From: Adiantum capillus-veneris
Lineage: Eukaryota > Streptophyta > Polypodiopsida > Polypodiales > Pteridaceae
NCBI GenBank assembly: GCA_014529385.2
Contig: CM043949.1
Span: forward strand, 150,460,428-150,524,427
Direction: 5' to 3'
Length of the DNA: 64,000 nucleotides
Part shown: piece by piece, positions 21,425 through 33,920 of the stretch
Numbering within the stretch: the first letter of the stretch is position 1
Layout: each line of letters opens with the position of its first letter
Notes under the pieces: model-generated
Seen by the model: only the letters and a program-made list of their open reading frames with translations
Databases searched by the model: none
Told to the model about the DNA's origin: nothing
Program-made: the position numbers and the translations under genes

Positions 21425-24400
21425 ATGGCCTTCCCTAATTTTTATGGTAAGCCTGGGGAGGTTGCTCCAGACTTTTTGGATAATTTGGAAATGGCCTTTC
21501 TGGTATCGGGAAGGGATGACGAAGCTACTAAGTTAAGGGCCTTTCCTTTGGTCTTGAGGGAAGGTGCAAAATTATGGTATCAAACTTTGGCACCTGAAGA
21601 AAGAAGAGAGTGGGAGTCCTTAAAGATGGCCTTCATCGAAGAATTTCGCCGCCATGAGCCTCCATAGGAGATATGGAGACAGCTCTTAGAGCTACGCCAA
21701 ACATCACCCAATGACTATAGAAGCTATGAAGGAAAGTTTTCCAACCTGTGGGAGAAATGGTGTGCATCACTAGGTGAAGGAGAAAGGGCGCCAGAATGCC
21801 TAAAGAAGGACTGTTTCCTAGCAAGGATTTACCCCATCCTTCGAGAAAAGGTAAAAGGTAAATTCCCAGATACCTTTGATAAAGCTATGACTTATGCAAG
21901 GGAGAAGGATAGGAAGTTAAAATTCCAAGCTCAACTACAAGGGGGAATGGAGCCTCCATCGCTAGCTCAACCTACAGCAAGGGTAGTAGCAGGGACAGGA
22001 GCAATAGACCAAGAGTCCTCTCAACAAGAATTACTTCAACAAATCACCAATCAACTAAAGAGCCTGTCCATCAATCTGGTTCAAGGTGTAAGTGCTCCCC
22101 AGCCAGGAAATGAATGAAATAGACAAGAAGGACAAAGGCAAGCACATGAGTACATTTGCTACAACTGTGGAGAGGTAGATCACGGCATGTATTATTGCCC
22201 CCATCCACGACGCTATCAAGGAAATGGTAATCAAAGATGGCCTCCTCACCAGCAAGTCACTCCTCCTCGAGCTAGGCCACTAAATGGACAAAATGCACAC
22301 GTGGCTCCACCAATACAAATATTGAGACCCCCTCCTCCACCACCACAAGCTCCAGCAGAGATCCTTCCACTACCATCGGGAGGGGAGGACAGGGCTGTCT
22401 CTGTCATAAGTCTTGACAATGGTAAGGATAAAGGGAAAGAAAAAATGGAGGAAGCTTTTGCCATGCCAATAAAGAGATTTAGGAGACAAAGAACTGATGA
22501 AATGGAAGCTTCAGAGCCGGATAAAGGGAATGAGGGTTCCTCCCAAGTGATAGGAGACAAGAAAAGGAAGAGTAGGTCAAGGAGGCACATAGGAGTAGAA
22601 GACTTTCCACTTGGGGTAGGATCCATACCTTACGACCTGGTAGCAGATGTGAGTAAGCAAGGACCAAAGATTTCATGGCAGAAACTCCTCCACCTTTCCC
22701 CAAAGATGCATAGAACCTAGTCTAAGATGGTCAGCACCAAGAGGGCTAAGGCAAAGTCAGTTGGGTCTATTAGTGCAAGAGGCATGAAGGATATCGTGCC
22801 AGTCATTGATGCAGAGATTAAGAGTCAGCGAGTCTCCAATGTGTACGTAGATGGTGGAGCCGAGATTTGTGTTATGACAGAGAAATTAATTCACAGGTTG
22901 GGTTTGGAAGTAAACGAGCAAAATTCCTTACAAGCTAAGATGGCAAATAATGTAAGGGTGGCTTGTGTGGGAAAGGTTAATGGAGTGAAGGTTTCAGCTT
23001 TTGGTGTGGCAATCTCAATTGATGCTTATGTGATCCCAACTAAGGGGGAGGGCTATCCGCTAATCCGTGGAAGACCTTGGCTTATGGCAATGAAAGCTAG
23101 GCAAGATTGGGAGACAGGTTCCCTTGAGTTGCGACCAGATCATAAGGTAGGTGGCAAGCAACAAAAAATTGTGTATGACATGAAGCAGGGTAGACAACAA
23201 GACCTAGAGATGGAGACTTCTATGGATGAATGGAACACAAGCAGCTGCTCTTCATCTGAGGATGAGTCATCTGAGGAGGATGCTAGCTCTTTGGAAGTCA
23301 TGGGTATAATACTGCGAAACCTAGAAGGAGAAGGTGGTCAAGACTCTCTAAACAAGGAAGAAGCCACAGGCCTAGAGGAGATGCTAGCTAAGGACCTACT
23401 AGAAGAAGAGAGACAACCCTATTTGCAAGTACTAAAGAAGCATGCTGGCCTCTTTATAACTGATTACGAGCACATTAAAGGAGTGACGGTAACCCAACAC
23501 CATATCCAATTAAAGGAAGGTGCCAAACCAGTGGTGCAAAGGCTAAGGAGATTAGGGCTAGTGCAACAAGATGCACTCTTAAAAGAAGTAAAAAGATTAC
23601 TCAAGGCAGGATTTATCTACCCAGTGGAAGATTCTGAGTGGGTGTCTCCAGTTGTGGTAGCACCAAAGAAAAATGGGAAGTGGAGGGTATGTGTGGATTA
23701 CAAGCCTCTAAACGCAGCCACAAAAAGGGACCATTTTCCTTTGCCTTTTCAAGATGAAATACTAAATGAAGTGGCTGGTCATGAAAGGTACACAGTGTGT
23801 GATGGGTACTCAGGCTACTTCCAAATCAGAATTGCAGATGAAGACCAAAGAAAGACTACCTTCATAACACCTTGGGGGTGTTTTGCTTATAGAGTTATGC
23901 CTTTTGGTTTAACTAATGCCCCAGCTACTTTCCAGAGGTTTATGAACTTGGTGTTTCAACCTTACTTTGGTAAGTCCATATGAGTCTTCATTGATGATTT
24001 TTGCATTTACAGCTCTAGGGAAGTACATCTGTCCAAGGTTGATGAAGGTTTCACCCGTCTGGCCCAATTGGGCGGGCAATTGAATAAAGAAAAGTGCCAC
24101 ATAGGTGAGAGGAAGGTCACTCTACTGGGCCATGTTGTGTCTCAAGATGATATTGAGGCTGACCCTGAAAAGGTAAAGACATTGTTAGCTTTACCTACTC
24201 CTTCAAACGTGAAGCAACTAGTCTCCTTCATTCAAAAGGTTCTCTACATGGGACGATTCATACATCTCCTTTCGCAGGCAATCTATCCTTTGCAGCAGCT
24301 CACTAAACACACTACATTGACACGGAGTGAGGAGGGTGAAAGGTGCTTTCAAGAAGTTAAAACCATTTTGAGCTCATTTCCTGTCGTCCTACAACCCACA

Positions 24401-26620
24401 TGGGGTGAATTATTCTATGTAAATCCTAGTGTATGTCCAGAAGCTCTAGGAGCTGTCTTGATGCAAAAAGACCCAAAGACATCTCTCATGAAACCAGTCT
24501 ACTTCTCTAGTAGAGTGATGACAGCTGCTGAAAAGGGTTTCAGCGCAACTGAGCAATTGGTGCTAGCTCTTAAGTTTGCAGTGGAGAAGTTTCGGGCTTA
24601 CTTACTTCCGAGACAATTTGTGGTGATCACAACTGAGGAGGTTTTTCCATATACCCTACAACACATGGAATTGTCTCAAAGAATAGCAAAGTGGGTGGTG
24701 CAGCTTCAAGAGTTTGACTACACACTACAAGTAGAGGATTCCACCCGTGCTTGTTTGGCAGATGTCCTCACACAAAGGTGTTATGAGAAGGCCAAGAAAG
24801 AGGCACCTAGTAAGGTACTGCCTATCCCGGAGCCTGAAGTTCTACTGGGAGCACACAGTTTGTATTTTGATGGGGCTTACAAGAGGACCAAAGACAAGGC
24901 ATCAGCAGGCATAGTAATATTAGGTCTAGAGAAGGAGAAGATATTTACAAAAGGGTTTCATCTAAAAGAGGTTCATTCTAACAATGAGGCTGAGTACCAT
25001 GCCCTTGTTTTAGGGTTGCAATGTTGTCTTTCTCAGGGCATCACAAAGCTAAATGTTTTTGGTGACTCCATGTTGATTGTTAAGCAAATGGTTGGTGTAT
25101 GGGCCTGTAAAAATGACAAATTGTCTGTTAAGATGAGGGAAGCAAAGGCCTTGTTGAAGGGTTTTAAAGAAGTTCGAGTGCACTTTGTACCTAGAGATCA
25201 AAATCGAGAAGCAGATGCCTTAGCAGGTGAAGAACTACAAACTCTCATAGTAGGTGCTATCCTTGTGAAAAGTCCTTTATACGAGGGAAAGGAGGAGCTG
25301 CATGATTTACTTTACTTTCTTGAGCATTGTGAAGCACCCTCTGGTATGAGTAAAAGTGAACGTAGGTGGTTGGCAAAAAAGGCTACCAGCTATAGCTTAG
25401 TGAATGAGGACTTGTATTGTAGAGGGAAAGATGCTGTCTTAAGGAGAGTTCCTGCATCCCAAGAGATAAAGGATATTTTGTTTAGTTGTCATGAAGGTGT
25501 GTGTGGTGGCCACTTTGCACAAGAGATTACTAGCAGAAAGATTTTACAAGCAGGGTTCACGTGGCCAAGCCTCCATCGAGATGTACAACATTGGTGCCGC
25601 ACATGTGAGGTTTGCCAAAAAGCTGGACCAAGGCGTCTTACCCATGAAAATCAGCATCCAATCAAAACCTATGGGCCATTTGAAAAATGGGGGATAGATG
25701 CAATAGGGCCACTACCTTGCACTCAATCAGGGAAGGAATTTATCATTATGGGGGTGGAGTACATGACCAGATGGGCAGAAGCTCGTCCCACAAAGCGCAT
25801 CACAGCCAAGGACGTGAGTGATTTCATTTTTGAATGCCTTTGTTGCCGTTTTGGCACACCTTTGGAGATTCTCTCGGATAGGGGACCGGGATTTCGAGCT
25901 GATTTAGTCAGGCAATTGATGAGCAAGTTAAAAATCAAGCGCAGGCACTCTACACCATACTACCCTCAGTGCAATGGTCTTGTGGAAAAGGTAAATGGGC
26001 TTATATGTAAAATCATCACTAAGCAAGTGCATTTACATACTAAGGCATGGGACAAACACCTAGATGCAGCACTTTGGGCCTACAGAACATCCTTTAAAAC
26101 ATCCTTGGGGTATACACCTTTTCACTTGGTTTACGGGCAAGAGGCACTATTGCCTATAGAAGTGGAGATAGCGAGCCTCCGAGTTCTAAAAGCACATCAA
26201 GAGGATAGTCAAGAGAAGCAGGTCGAAGGAAGAATCATCGATTTGGAGAGGTTAGGGCTAGATCGAGAGTCAGCAGTGAAGTACTATGCAGCCCAGGCAG
26301 AGAAGAAACGAAAGAAGTTCAATCGCAACCTTGTCAAGAAAGGTATCAAGGAAGGTTCTTTAGTGCTCAGATACGACAATCGCTTTGATCGCAGGAAGGA
26401 TGGTAAGTTCTTGCTTAAGTGGGAAGGCCCTTTTGTAGTGATACAGAGGTTCTCAAATGGTAGTTACCAACTAGGTGACCTAGATGGTAAGGTACATCAG
26501 ACCCCGGTAAATGGTTGGCGATTGAAGGCTTACCAATGTCGTCTTTCACATCCATATGCTGGTGAAATCAATGCTAAGGATGGTTCAGAGGAGAGCTCAT
26601 CATATTCGAGCTCCAACTAA
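21425..26620 (+). pseudogene. Element D gag-pol, one frame with four in-frame stops
   Basis: One reading frame runs from MAFPNFYGKPGE at 21425 to 26620. It is broken only by stops at 21665-21667, 22115-22117, 22718-22720 and 23981-23983. Gag has the zinc knuckle CYNCGEVDHGMYYC (about 22160). Protease has VDGGAEICVMTE and PLIRGRPWL. RT has WVSPVVVAPKKNGKW and FIDD (VFIDDFCIYSS) immediately after the fourth stop. The usual RNase H reads FYVNPSV in place of its first aspartate. The second, archaeal-type RNase H keeps all four acidic positions (YFDGAYK, NNEAEYH, GDSMLIV, READALA). Integrase has CGGHFAQE, CRTCEVCQ, KWGIDAIGPLP, LSDRGPGF and NGLVEKVNG. Apart from the stops it is the best preserved gypsy polyprotein in the window. 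Confidence 0.92.
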
Positions 26621-26640
26621 GGTAACAATCATGTACATAG

Positions 26641-26714
26641 TCGTTTCAAAAAAAAAAAAAAGAGAAGACAAAAAAAAAAAAAGGAAAAAAAGAGAAGAAA
26701 AAAAGAAACAAAGA
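26641..26714 (+). other. Purine-rich tract after element D pol
   Basis: Runs of A interrupted by GAGAAGA and GGAAAAAAAGAGAAG follow the gag-pol stop. It may include the polypurine tract, but the 3' LTR that would confirm this is missing. Confidence 0.4.
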
Positions 26715-26860
26715 GAATGCTACCAGTGAAAACGGATATTGACAATGGATGGGGTATGGCTTTCAAGGGTCTAGGAGACCAGTTGTTAGTCATGTATGGA
26801 TACAATTATTCATCAGAAAGGACTAAACAGGGTGCATCAGCCAAGAAAGCAGTAACATGG

Positions 26861-27341
26861 TCAATAACTTGTCCACCTCTTCTCGCAAGGCTTCTTAGCC
26901 TTTGCCGCACTGGCTTAGCACCTTCTTTCAGCTTTATATGCATCTCTTCGCCCTTGAACCCTCTGATCTTTTCATATGAAGTAATGAACAAATCAGGAAA
27001 ACTAGCCAGCATGTGCAAATATATATCCTTCTTCATAGCTGAGAGGTCTCCACTGATCATTTGTGTCATCAATTCCTGCTTCTTTGACAACTCAACCTTG
27101 GTTTGCATCAGCCCTTCAATCACTTCATAAGGCCCTTCACTTTCATCTTCAACCTCATTCGCAAATGCAACTAAACCAAACTCCTGGATTTCTTTGTCCA
27201 TCAAAAGAAATGCAACATCAGCATCCTCATCACTGCTGGTAGTGCTATCACTGTCCTCATCTGTCACCGTGGAAGAGTCTTCATCACTAGACTCATCCTC
27301 ATCTTCATAAATCTCTTCTAATCGTTTCCTTGTGTCCATAT
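26861..27341. repeat. 481-bp direct duplication, right copy
   Basis: This is the second copy of 10456-10936. Here the segment is continuous with element A's protease and gag to the right; on the left it is continuous with the rest of A's RT. The four substitutions noticed lie near 10599/27010, 10654/27060, 10830/27234 and 10868/27273. Confidence 0.9.
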
Positions 27342-29150
27342 TATAAATCTTCTTGGTACCTGTCTTTCCATAGAGGATAATCGTACCATGTCGCCAATCT
27401 TGATCAGCTCCCACTGCACGTAACCATGGTCTGCCCATTATAATAGGATATGCTCCCAACCCTGCTGGCATCACATGAAAATCAACCACTGCCTTTGCAT
27501 CATATGCCTCCACTTCTAAGCTCTTTACAACACCCAAGCATTTTACTTTTTGATGGTTTGCCAATCTGATCCGAAAACCTGACACCCCAGCCACTGTGAG
27601 ACCCATCTTCTCAACGCATGAGTGTGTTATGACGCATATTTGGGCTCCGCCATCCACATAACCTTGTCCCAAATTTTTCCTTTTATGCCACACATCTACT
27701 ATTGGACAAATGTTTGGTAGCTCATCCATTGCCAACACCTTTACTGAACCTCTCTCTGGCTCTTTCTCCATTGGGTTAACCATCCTCTTCCACTGTCGCT
27801 TTAGCTTAGGCACCATCTCTATAAGCTTCCCAAAAGTAACATCTGCCTTCGTGCTCATCAGATCCTCCTTCAAGTCATAGCTTAATTGCCCATCCCCTAG
27901 TGGAAAATATGAAACATGAAGCTTTTGACGAGCTCTCCTTTTCCTCTTGGCCTTGACATCCTCGCCTTCATGGCTCTTTTCGTTCTTCTTACTAGGACCT
28001 GGGGCACTTCTTCCTTCCTTATCCTCTATGGTCCTCTTCCCAATAGGCATCACTAATGTATCCTCTAGCTTTGATGCCTTCTCCAAGGTGACTACACTTA
28101 GCACTTTTGTCTTTCCCTTTTCCTCTTGGGTTAATCCATTGGTTCCTTCATCTCCCTTATTTTCAATGCCATAATCATTTGACCTAGTTAACACCTGTCT
28201 TGGCAATGGATACATGTCTCCCCCCATCCTTGGTGGCTTATCACATTGCGGGCTGATGTGATCCAACTCTCCACAATTGTAACATGTGGGCGTCTCCCTC
28301 CAAAACCTACCATTGCTTTGTCCAACACCATTCCTAGGTCTTTCTTCACCTCCTGGCTGATTTGCATACCTCCCTCGACCTCGATTATTTCCCACTTGAC
28401 CTAGCATGTTTAGGCTGAGATTCTTCATTAAATCTACCACTTGCCTCATGTCTTGCCTTAGCCCATCATCTTGCACTACTGTAGTGACCACTGCTGGCAT
28501 AACTTGAGGAGTAACAGAAACCACTGGTTCATGATGAACCCCTGGCATGCGTCCTTGCGAAGAATCCATAGGCTAGAATTCAGACCTCATGGGCAAAGAC
28601 TCCACCCCTAACTGGCTCATTTTCCTCAGCTGCCACTCTTTGTTCCTTGCTACCTCTAGTGCATCTTCATATGTCCTAGGCTTCTTTAGCTCCACTCTCC
28701 AACGTATATTCTCCCAAAGACCAGCCAAGAACCTATCCTTCTTCATCATCTCAGGCGAGGGTACCTGTGGTGCTAAGGCCTTGCACATTCGCTCCCATGC
28801 CAATGAAAACTTACGTATGTACGGATCTACTGGCTCACCTTCCTTTTGCACCAAAGCCTGTACTTCTTGCCACACTTTGTCAGGATCTTCTATCTTCACA
28901 AACTCCACTTCCAACCCATGTCGTAGATTGTCCCAACTCAACCTTACAGGTGGATCAGCCACACGCAACTCCTCTTCAAATGCTTTACACCAAACTCGTG
29001 CATCACTCTTCAAACAAATTTGGAGAAGGTGTAACATTTGCGCAGGGTCATGAATCTGGTTGCTAATGCAGGCAATCTCCATCTTTTTCAAAAATTATTT
29101 CACATCTTCATCACTTCTTCCATGCAACTCCGGATAAGAGAAAGCCTTGG
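26861..29150 (-). pseudogene. Element A gag-protease, broken
   Basis: This is the front part of element A's polyprotein, read from about 29150 down to 26861. Gag similarity starts at FSYPELHGRSDEDVK, which is followed at once by a stop. It continues from MEIACISNQIHD to near 28573, where another stop interrupts. A zinc knuckle CYNCGELDHISPQC lies near 28280. Protease has YVDGGAQICVITH (about 27650) and YPIIMGRPWL. An acidic linker (EDEDESSDED, SDSTTSSDED) leads into the RT amino terminus, after which element D sequence begins. No convincing gag ATG was found. The remainder of pol is at 10936-7440. Confidence 0.82.
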
Positions 29151-29293
29151 TTACCCAAGTTATAATGCTTTGAGAACCCCTTCGAATACACGTGCAAGAA
29201 CCCAAAACTTCCTACTACCCAATCCCCAGAAACTTCAATGGAGCTCAACTTTAGATAAGGACAAACACATGCACATCAAATGAGTTTTTATAG

Positions 29294-29552
29294 TGAGGCG
29301 ATCTGGGGCGGGCAACAAGAAGAGCAACCTCTAGACACCCTTCAAGGCTCCCGTGCTGCTCAATGGGGCTGGGGCACAACACAACACAAACTAAAACAAC
29401 AAACCCACAGCCAAATCCCAACTACACAAGGGGCACCACCTAGTTTAAGAGCGAACTAGGACGCAAAAGAGAAGAATCGTTAGAGCAACCCACAAACAAG
29501 CAAGGAATTTACACTAACCCTAACACCAATGGAACACTCTCACACACTAAAA

Positions 29553-29614
<62 letters not shown>

Positions 29615-31870
29615 TGTACAACTTAGCTTCAACTTTATATTTTGCACAAAAAGGAACTTAGAGCTTGCGGAATCAAGTGACAAGATTTGGTTATAGCATC
29701 ACTAGCACATTGTCTTAGGGTTATGGGCGCCCTCTCACCATCCACCCTCTTACAATGGTAGCCAAACAATAGCCAATGAATCACAAGCAACAAAACAACC
29801 ACCTTCAATGAAACAAGTCACCTTATGAAGCTGAATGAGTTTGCCAAGCCAAATTGGAGGAGAAGCGTGAGCCTTTGGACATGAATTGCACCCAAAACTA
29901 CCAATTCATTGATGTTGGGGTAGATACAATAATGGTAGGAAGAATATCTTCTACTCGCACTCACTCAAACTAGCTCAAGCTTTTCTATGCACCAAGGTGA
30001 TGGTGTATAGAAAGCTTACTCTCTCTTTACAACCAAGATAGAACTGGCGTGTGGTACGCTCAATCTAGTGTGCAATGGTATAGTGATGTCTTTTACAAGG
30101 AGTAATGGGTTCTATTTATAGGTTTTAGGAGCCTTGATTAGGATTAAGCCTAATCAATTTTATTAGGAAAGATCAAGGATTATGAATTTTTATGAATTTC
30201 AAATGAGAATGGGGTCTCTCTTTTCTCTTGAGTCACATGGATGTGGGCTCAAGTAAGAGAATTATTGATGTGGTGAAAGGAGAGAAATTTCCATGGGAGT
30301 GAGTGAATTTGTTTTACTTGTGCGGTTGCCTACTCCATATGTTGATAGTGTGGGTGCATTTTTACAAGAGAAGTTAGTTGTTAGTGGTAATAAACACTAG
30401 AATTGTTAGTGATACATTTACAATGGGTAGGATGAGTTGATTTGATGAAGGAAGAGGGGTGAATTTAAAGAGAATCATTGAGATGGTGAAGCTTTGAAGA
30501 AGCTTGAACTCACCCTTGTGTAGATTGTGGAAAAAATGACCGCTGGTCTTCTTCTTCTTCTTCGCTTCTTTACGCCACCGCCACGGTTGACCACCACGAT
30601 GAAAAGAGGATTTGTTGATGCTGAATTTTAGATATTTTTAGGAGAGGTAAATGAAATTGTAACATAGAAGCAATAGAGAGAGACATGGAGAGGGTGTATG
30701 TATGTAGAGGTTCATAAAAGAACTTTAGGGATGAGAGAGAAGGGTAATGGTGAAGAGGGTGGGAGAAGCCATGGAAATTGTAGGTTTGAGTGAGGGAAGG
30801 AGAGGGAGGGATGTGTAAGAGTGAGTAGGTGTGTGGAAGGGTGAGAGAAGACTAAGGGCTACTTGTGAGAAAAGTGGGCAGACTGGGGTCCACTCAAAAA
30901 ATCATAGCTCACCGCTGGTAGCTCCAGAAATCATGAAAAAATTTGAGGTGATTATTATGAGTGTGGGCTACATTTTCTCTTTTGACCACTGCTCCAAATT
31001 TGGAGTGGAGATAGGTGCCAAAATTCTCACCAAAAAGCCTGTTTTTTATGCCTGCAAAAGTCTTTTAGTGGCCCCCTCCTTTGTTGAATTTGTACAATGC
31101 ATCCAAGAGTGAGCCCCTCCTTTGTCATATTATAATACAAAGCATCCAAGTTGCCCTTGACCCATGCATGAAGGAGGATTATTGGTGAATACAAAAATAT
31201 ATACATGGTGGGACTAGTGTATGGACTATTCATGGACTTTAGCTCAATGAGCACATGGTGTTAGAATAATGAGTAAAAATAATAATAAAAATATGGAGGA
31301 GTTATGGATATGGAAAGATATTGGAATCATATGATATGGTCACTCCTTGAATTATTTTGGGTGAAAGAGGAAAAGGTATGCAAGTAAATAATATAATAAA
31401 AGTAACCAATAAGTAGAAATCAATTTTTTGTTTTCACGAGGGTGAGGGTGAAAATGTGGGAGTGATTTGTATAAAGGAAAAATATGAGATTAGAGTATGT
31501 ACAATATTGGCAAAAAATATAATTATGGTGTAAGAGAATGAAAGAAGGTGTACATAGGTTTAATAAAACACACACCTAAGTAGAATATTTAAATAAAATA
31601 CCAAAATAATTATAAAAAATCCCTATATTTAGGCCATATATACAATGAAATATTTACACACAAAGAGGCCATAATATACTTTTTTTTTTTTGGCTCAACT
31701 AGCCCAGTGACTAGCTAGCTGAGGGTTTTTAAGAAGATATGGGAAAAGCCCCCTAACTCACACACGCCTATGTACAGTGAAATGGTAGGGATAGCCATAG
31801 CGTTTGGGTGAATTTGGTAGGGTGGAGTAACTTACTATGGCAATTATGGAGAGCCGAAAAACGGCTATCA
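29294..31870 (-). mobile_element. Solo LTR of gypsy family B, complete
   Basis: This 2,577-bp LTR begins TGAGGCGATC and ends CGGCTATCA. ATAG flanks it on both sides (29290-29293 and 31871-31874). It sits inside element A's small pre-gag frame, which reads on across it. No internal region accompanies it, so it is a solo LTR, the usual product of LTR-LTR recombination. It carries a (GA)n tract at 29557-29611 and a TATTTATAGG box near 30113. Confidence 0.9.
29557..29611. repeat. (GA)n microsatellite in family-B LTR
   Basis: About 54 bases of GA. It occupies the same LTR position as the shorter tract at 18148-18189. Confidence 0.9.
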
Positions 31871-32748
31871 ATAGTTAATCATCGGAATGACAACAGGCAA
31901 AGGACATTCCAGGATCTCTCGTAATCTTCTTGGCCCGAACATAAAGACTATGCGCTGCTGGAAAAAAATCTTCCTAGACACATGAACATTTATCTGGATT
32001 CTTTGAGTTTAATGAAAAGGAGTGAATTGAGGGCCATTTTGATCATCCATTAAAGCCAACCATGAAGCTCCCAAGAAGGCACACCTGACTTAACCTCTGA
32101 TTTTGCCAAAATTTCAGCAGCATAATAGCATAAATGGCTCAAAAGACCAAGAGACCAGCCATCATAACTTGGAAAAATTTTGACAGAGTTTCCCCAAAAG
32201 TAGAGCAGTAGAAACCCAAAATATAGACTGTATATATATGCATAAACTGTCAACAATAGAACCCGAGCATCAAAAAGGACCCACTAGTACATATCCTATG
32301 GCGAGGTCACAAAAAGGGTGCTCCAGCTACCTGTATCACCGAAAGGATCGCCACATTTGAGAATCCCCCAGCTCAATAAAACCTCACGCTATCGACCCTC
32401 ACACGAAGGCTAATAGAAATCGCATATAGTCAAGTCTCAAAAATGACTATCTTCCAGACCAAGTCTCAGAAATGGCTGGGACTGCCAAATAAAACCCAAG
32501 TATGGCTCCACAAAGGCGTACAATGGCAGTTTCCACAAGTAACGTACAATCCAACAGGCAATGCGCTCAAACAGGCGCCAAGTGATGCATACCCACAACA
32601 ACTGCAAGTGACACCACTGCTAGTATATCACTATACTCCAGCTACCTGTACCTGTCCCTGTAACCTGTAACCTATAACCTGTAGTCTGCAACCTGTAATC
32701 CCGAATCTCAAAGCTTGAAGCTCAAAGCAGAAGGTACTCGAAGAAGAT

Positions 32749-32765
32749 CCTCAGTGGGGGCACCA
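32749..32765 (-). promoter_or_regulatory. Element A primer binding site
   Basis: The minus strand reads TGGTGCCCCCACTGAGG six bases after the 5' LTR end. It shares the TGGTGCCCCCAC core with elements B, D and E. Confidence 0.75.
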
Positions 32766-32771
32766 AAAGAA

Positions 32772-33916
32772 TGTGAGCGGGAGAAAAACACACACAGCGC
32801 CTCTATAATGACCCAACACACACTCTTGGAATGATACACACACACACACTAGGGGGCACCACTCGGCTTACACAACACACCTGGCCGACACAGGGAACAC
32901 ACCTATGGAGTGAGAGGAGAGAGACGATTCGTTTACCCACTCCACACACAGAGATACACACACACACACACCCAAAAAACTCAGATCAAAAGGGGATAAT
33001 TTATGATGTTTAGATACAAATGAGCTTGGGCCAACACCAATGGGGCAAATAACTCACACAATATGGGTAAAATAAGCCAGATACAATCACAAACTGGAGA
33101 AGAAGCTTCGCTCATAGGAGAAACTTACACAGCCAAAACAGAAAAAAAACAATGAGGAATTTGGCAAAATGGATAGCGCCATCGCGTCCGGAACGGCCCA
33201 AAACCCCAGTCTACAATGTCAAAGTGCTCAAATCCGACCTCAGATGAGCAGTTTACGACCAAAACAGGCTCCAAAAACCCCAAAAACACAGTTGCGGTTG
33301 TTCCTCCTCTCCTCTCCACATTTTTTCTAGTCTTCTCTCAGTTTTTTCAGTTCCCACACTTAGCTTTATTAGTTGGGCACCCTTGGCTTTTTAGATGACC
33401 TCAAACGGACCCCGAACAGGCCAAAAACTGACCTCACAGTGCATAGTTGTCACCTTTTTGCATCATCCGCACACCTGGCACTCAGTTTTTCCCAATAATG
33501 CATCCCGCAACCACGTGAAGTGGCCCCAAACATTGGTCCTCATGATGACCTTTCTGCATAATTATCACAAGAAAACACCCACGTTGTGTCCATACTTCTC
33601 CGCGTGCAAGTATTGACCCCATTCGACCTCCTGACGCCACTCGATGCCATCTGACGCACCTACTTACCTCATGTCGTCGGCCCGCGGATAGCTTCCTCGA
33701 GAAGTTTTACGCGCTACCAACTCCTCCTTATTGTAGAAAAAACACACTGGTACTGATAATAGTGAAAATCGTTGCACTATGTACACCCTGTCCTACCTGT
33801 ACACACGTGGGGCCCACGTAACCACCTAGCTATGGAAATTGGGCAATCCTTTATTCAATGCACCATGCATGTGTATGTACATATGTGCAATCCCTTGCTC
33901 CAAAAAACTCCTGACA
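32772..33916 (-). repeat. Element A 5' LTR
   Basis: It starts TGTGAGCGGG and ends CTCCTGACA, collinear with 6265-7411. It is followed by ACGT at 33917-33920, matching 6261-6264. Confidence 0.88.
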
Positions 33917-33920
33917 ACGT

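Larger units (their letters stand above)
18517..26860 (+). mobile_element. Ty3/gypsy element D (Tat/Ogre-like), 3' LTR missing
   Basis: Element D is on the plus strand and inserted in element B's 5' LTR. Its order is: 5' LTR 18517-20048, PBS 20052, four short frames (20121-21333), gag-pol 21425-26620 and a purine-rich tail 26641-26714. No 3' LTR follows; sequence resembling no LTR continues to 26860 and then joins element A sequence. A deletion or other rearrangement at that junction is inferred. The junction shares TCAATAACTTG-like microhomology with the duplicated A segment. Confidence 0.82.
29251..32050 (-). pseudogene. Element A small pre-gag frame, split by a solo LTR
   Basis: The frame starts with ATG at 32050 (MDDQNGPQFTPFH), meets one internal stop, and continues SRKIFFQQRIVFMFG, EILECPLPVVIPMIN to 31871. 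It then resumes at 29293 after the inserted LTR as YKNSFDVHVFVLI and stops at 29251. The rejoined pattern matches the frames of elements B and D. The match across the LTR independently confirms both LTR boundaries. Confidence 0.75.
6265..33916 (-). mobile_element. Ty3/gypsy element A (Tat/Ogre-like), interrupted by later insertions
   Basis: Element A reads on the minus strand: 5' LTR 33916-32772, PBS near 32765, leader, small conserved frame (32050-31871 continued at 29293-29251), gag-protease 29150-26861, pol 10936-7440, polypurine tract and 3' LTR 7411-6265. The two LTRs are about 1,147 and 1,145 bp and differ at several percent of positions by eye. Outer flanks are ACGT on both sides, and the host family-B LTR continues across it. 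It is interrupted by a solo LTR at 29294-31870 and by the B/D block at 10937-26860. Coding frames carry stops and shifts, so it is inactive. Confidence 0.8.

Noticed and set aside
22246-22626. Minus-strand frame of 126 codons inside element D gag-protease.
   Set aside because: It is the reverse-strand shadow of the proline-rich and acidic gag-pol sequence; composition mirrors the plus-strand gene.
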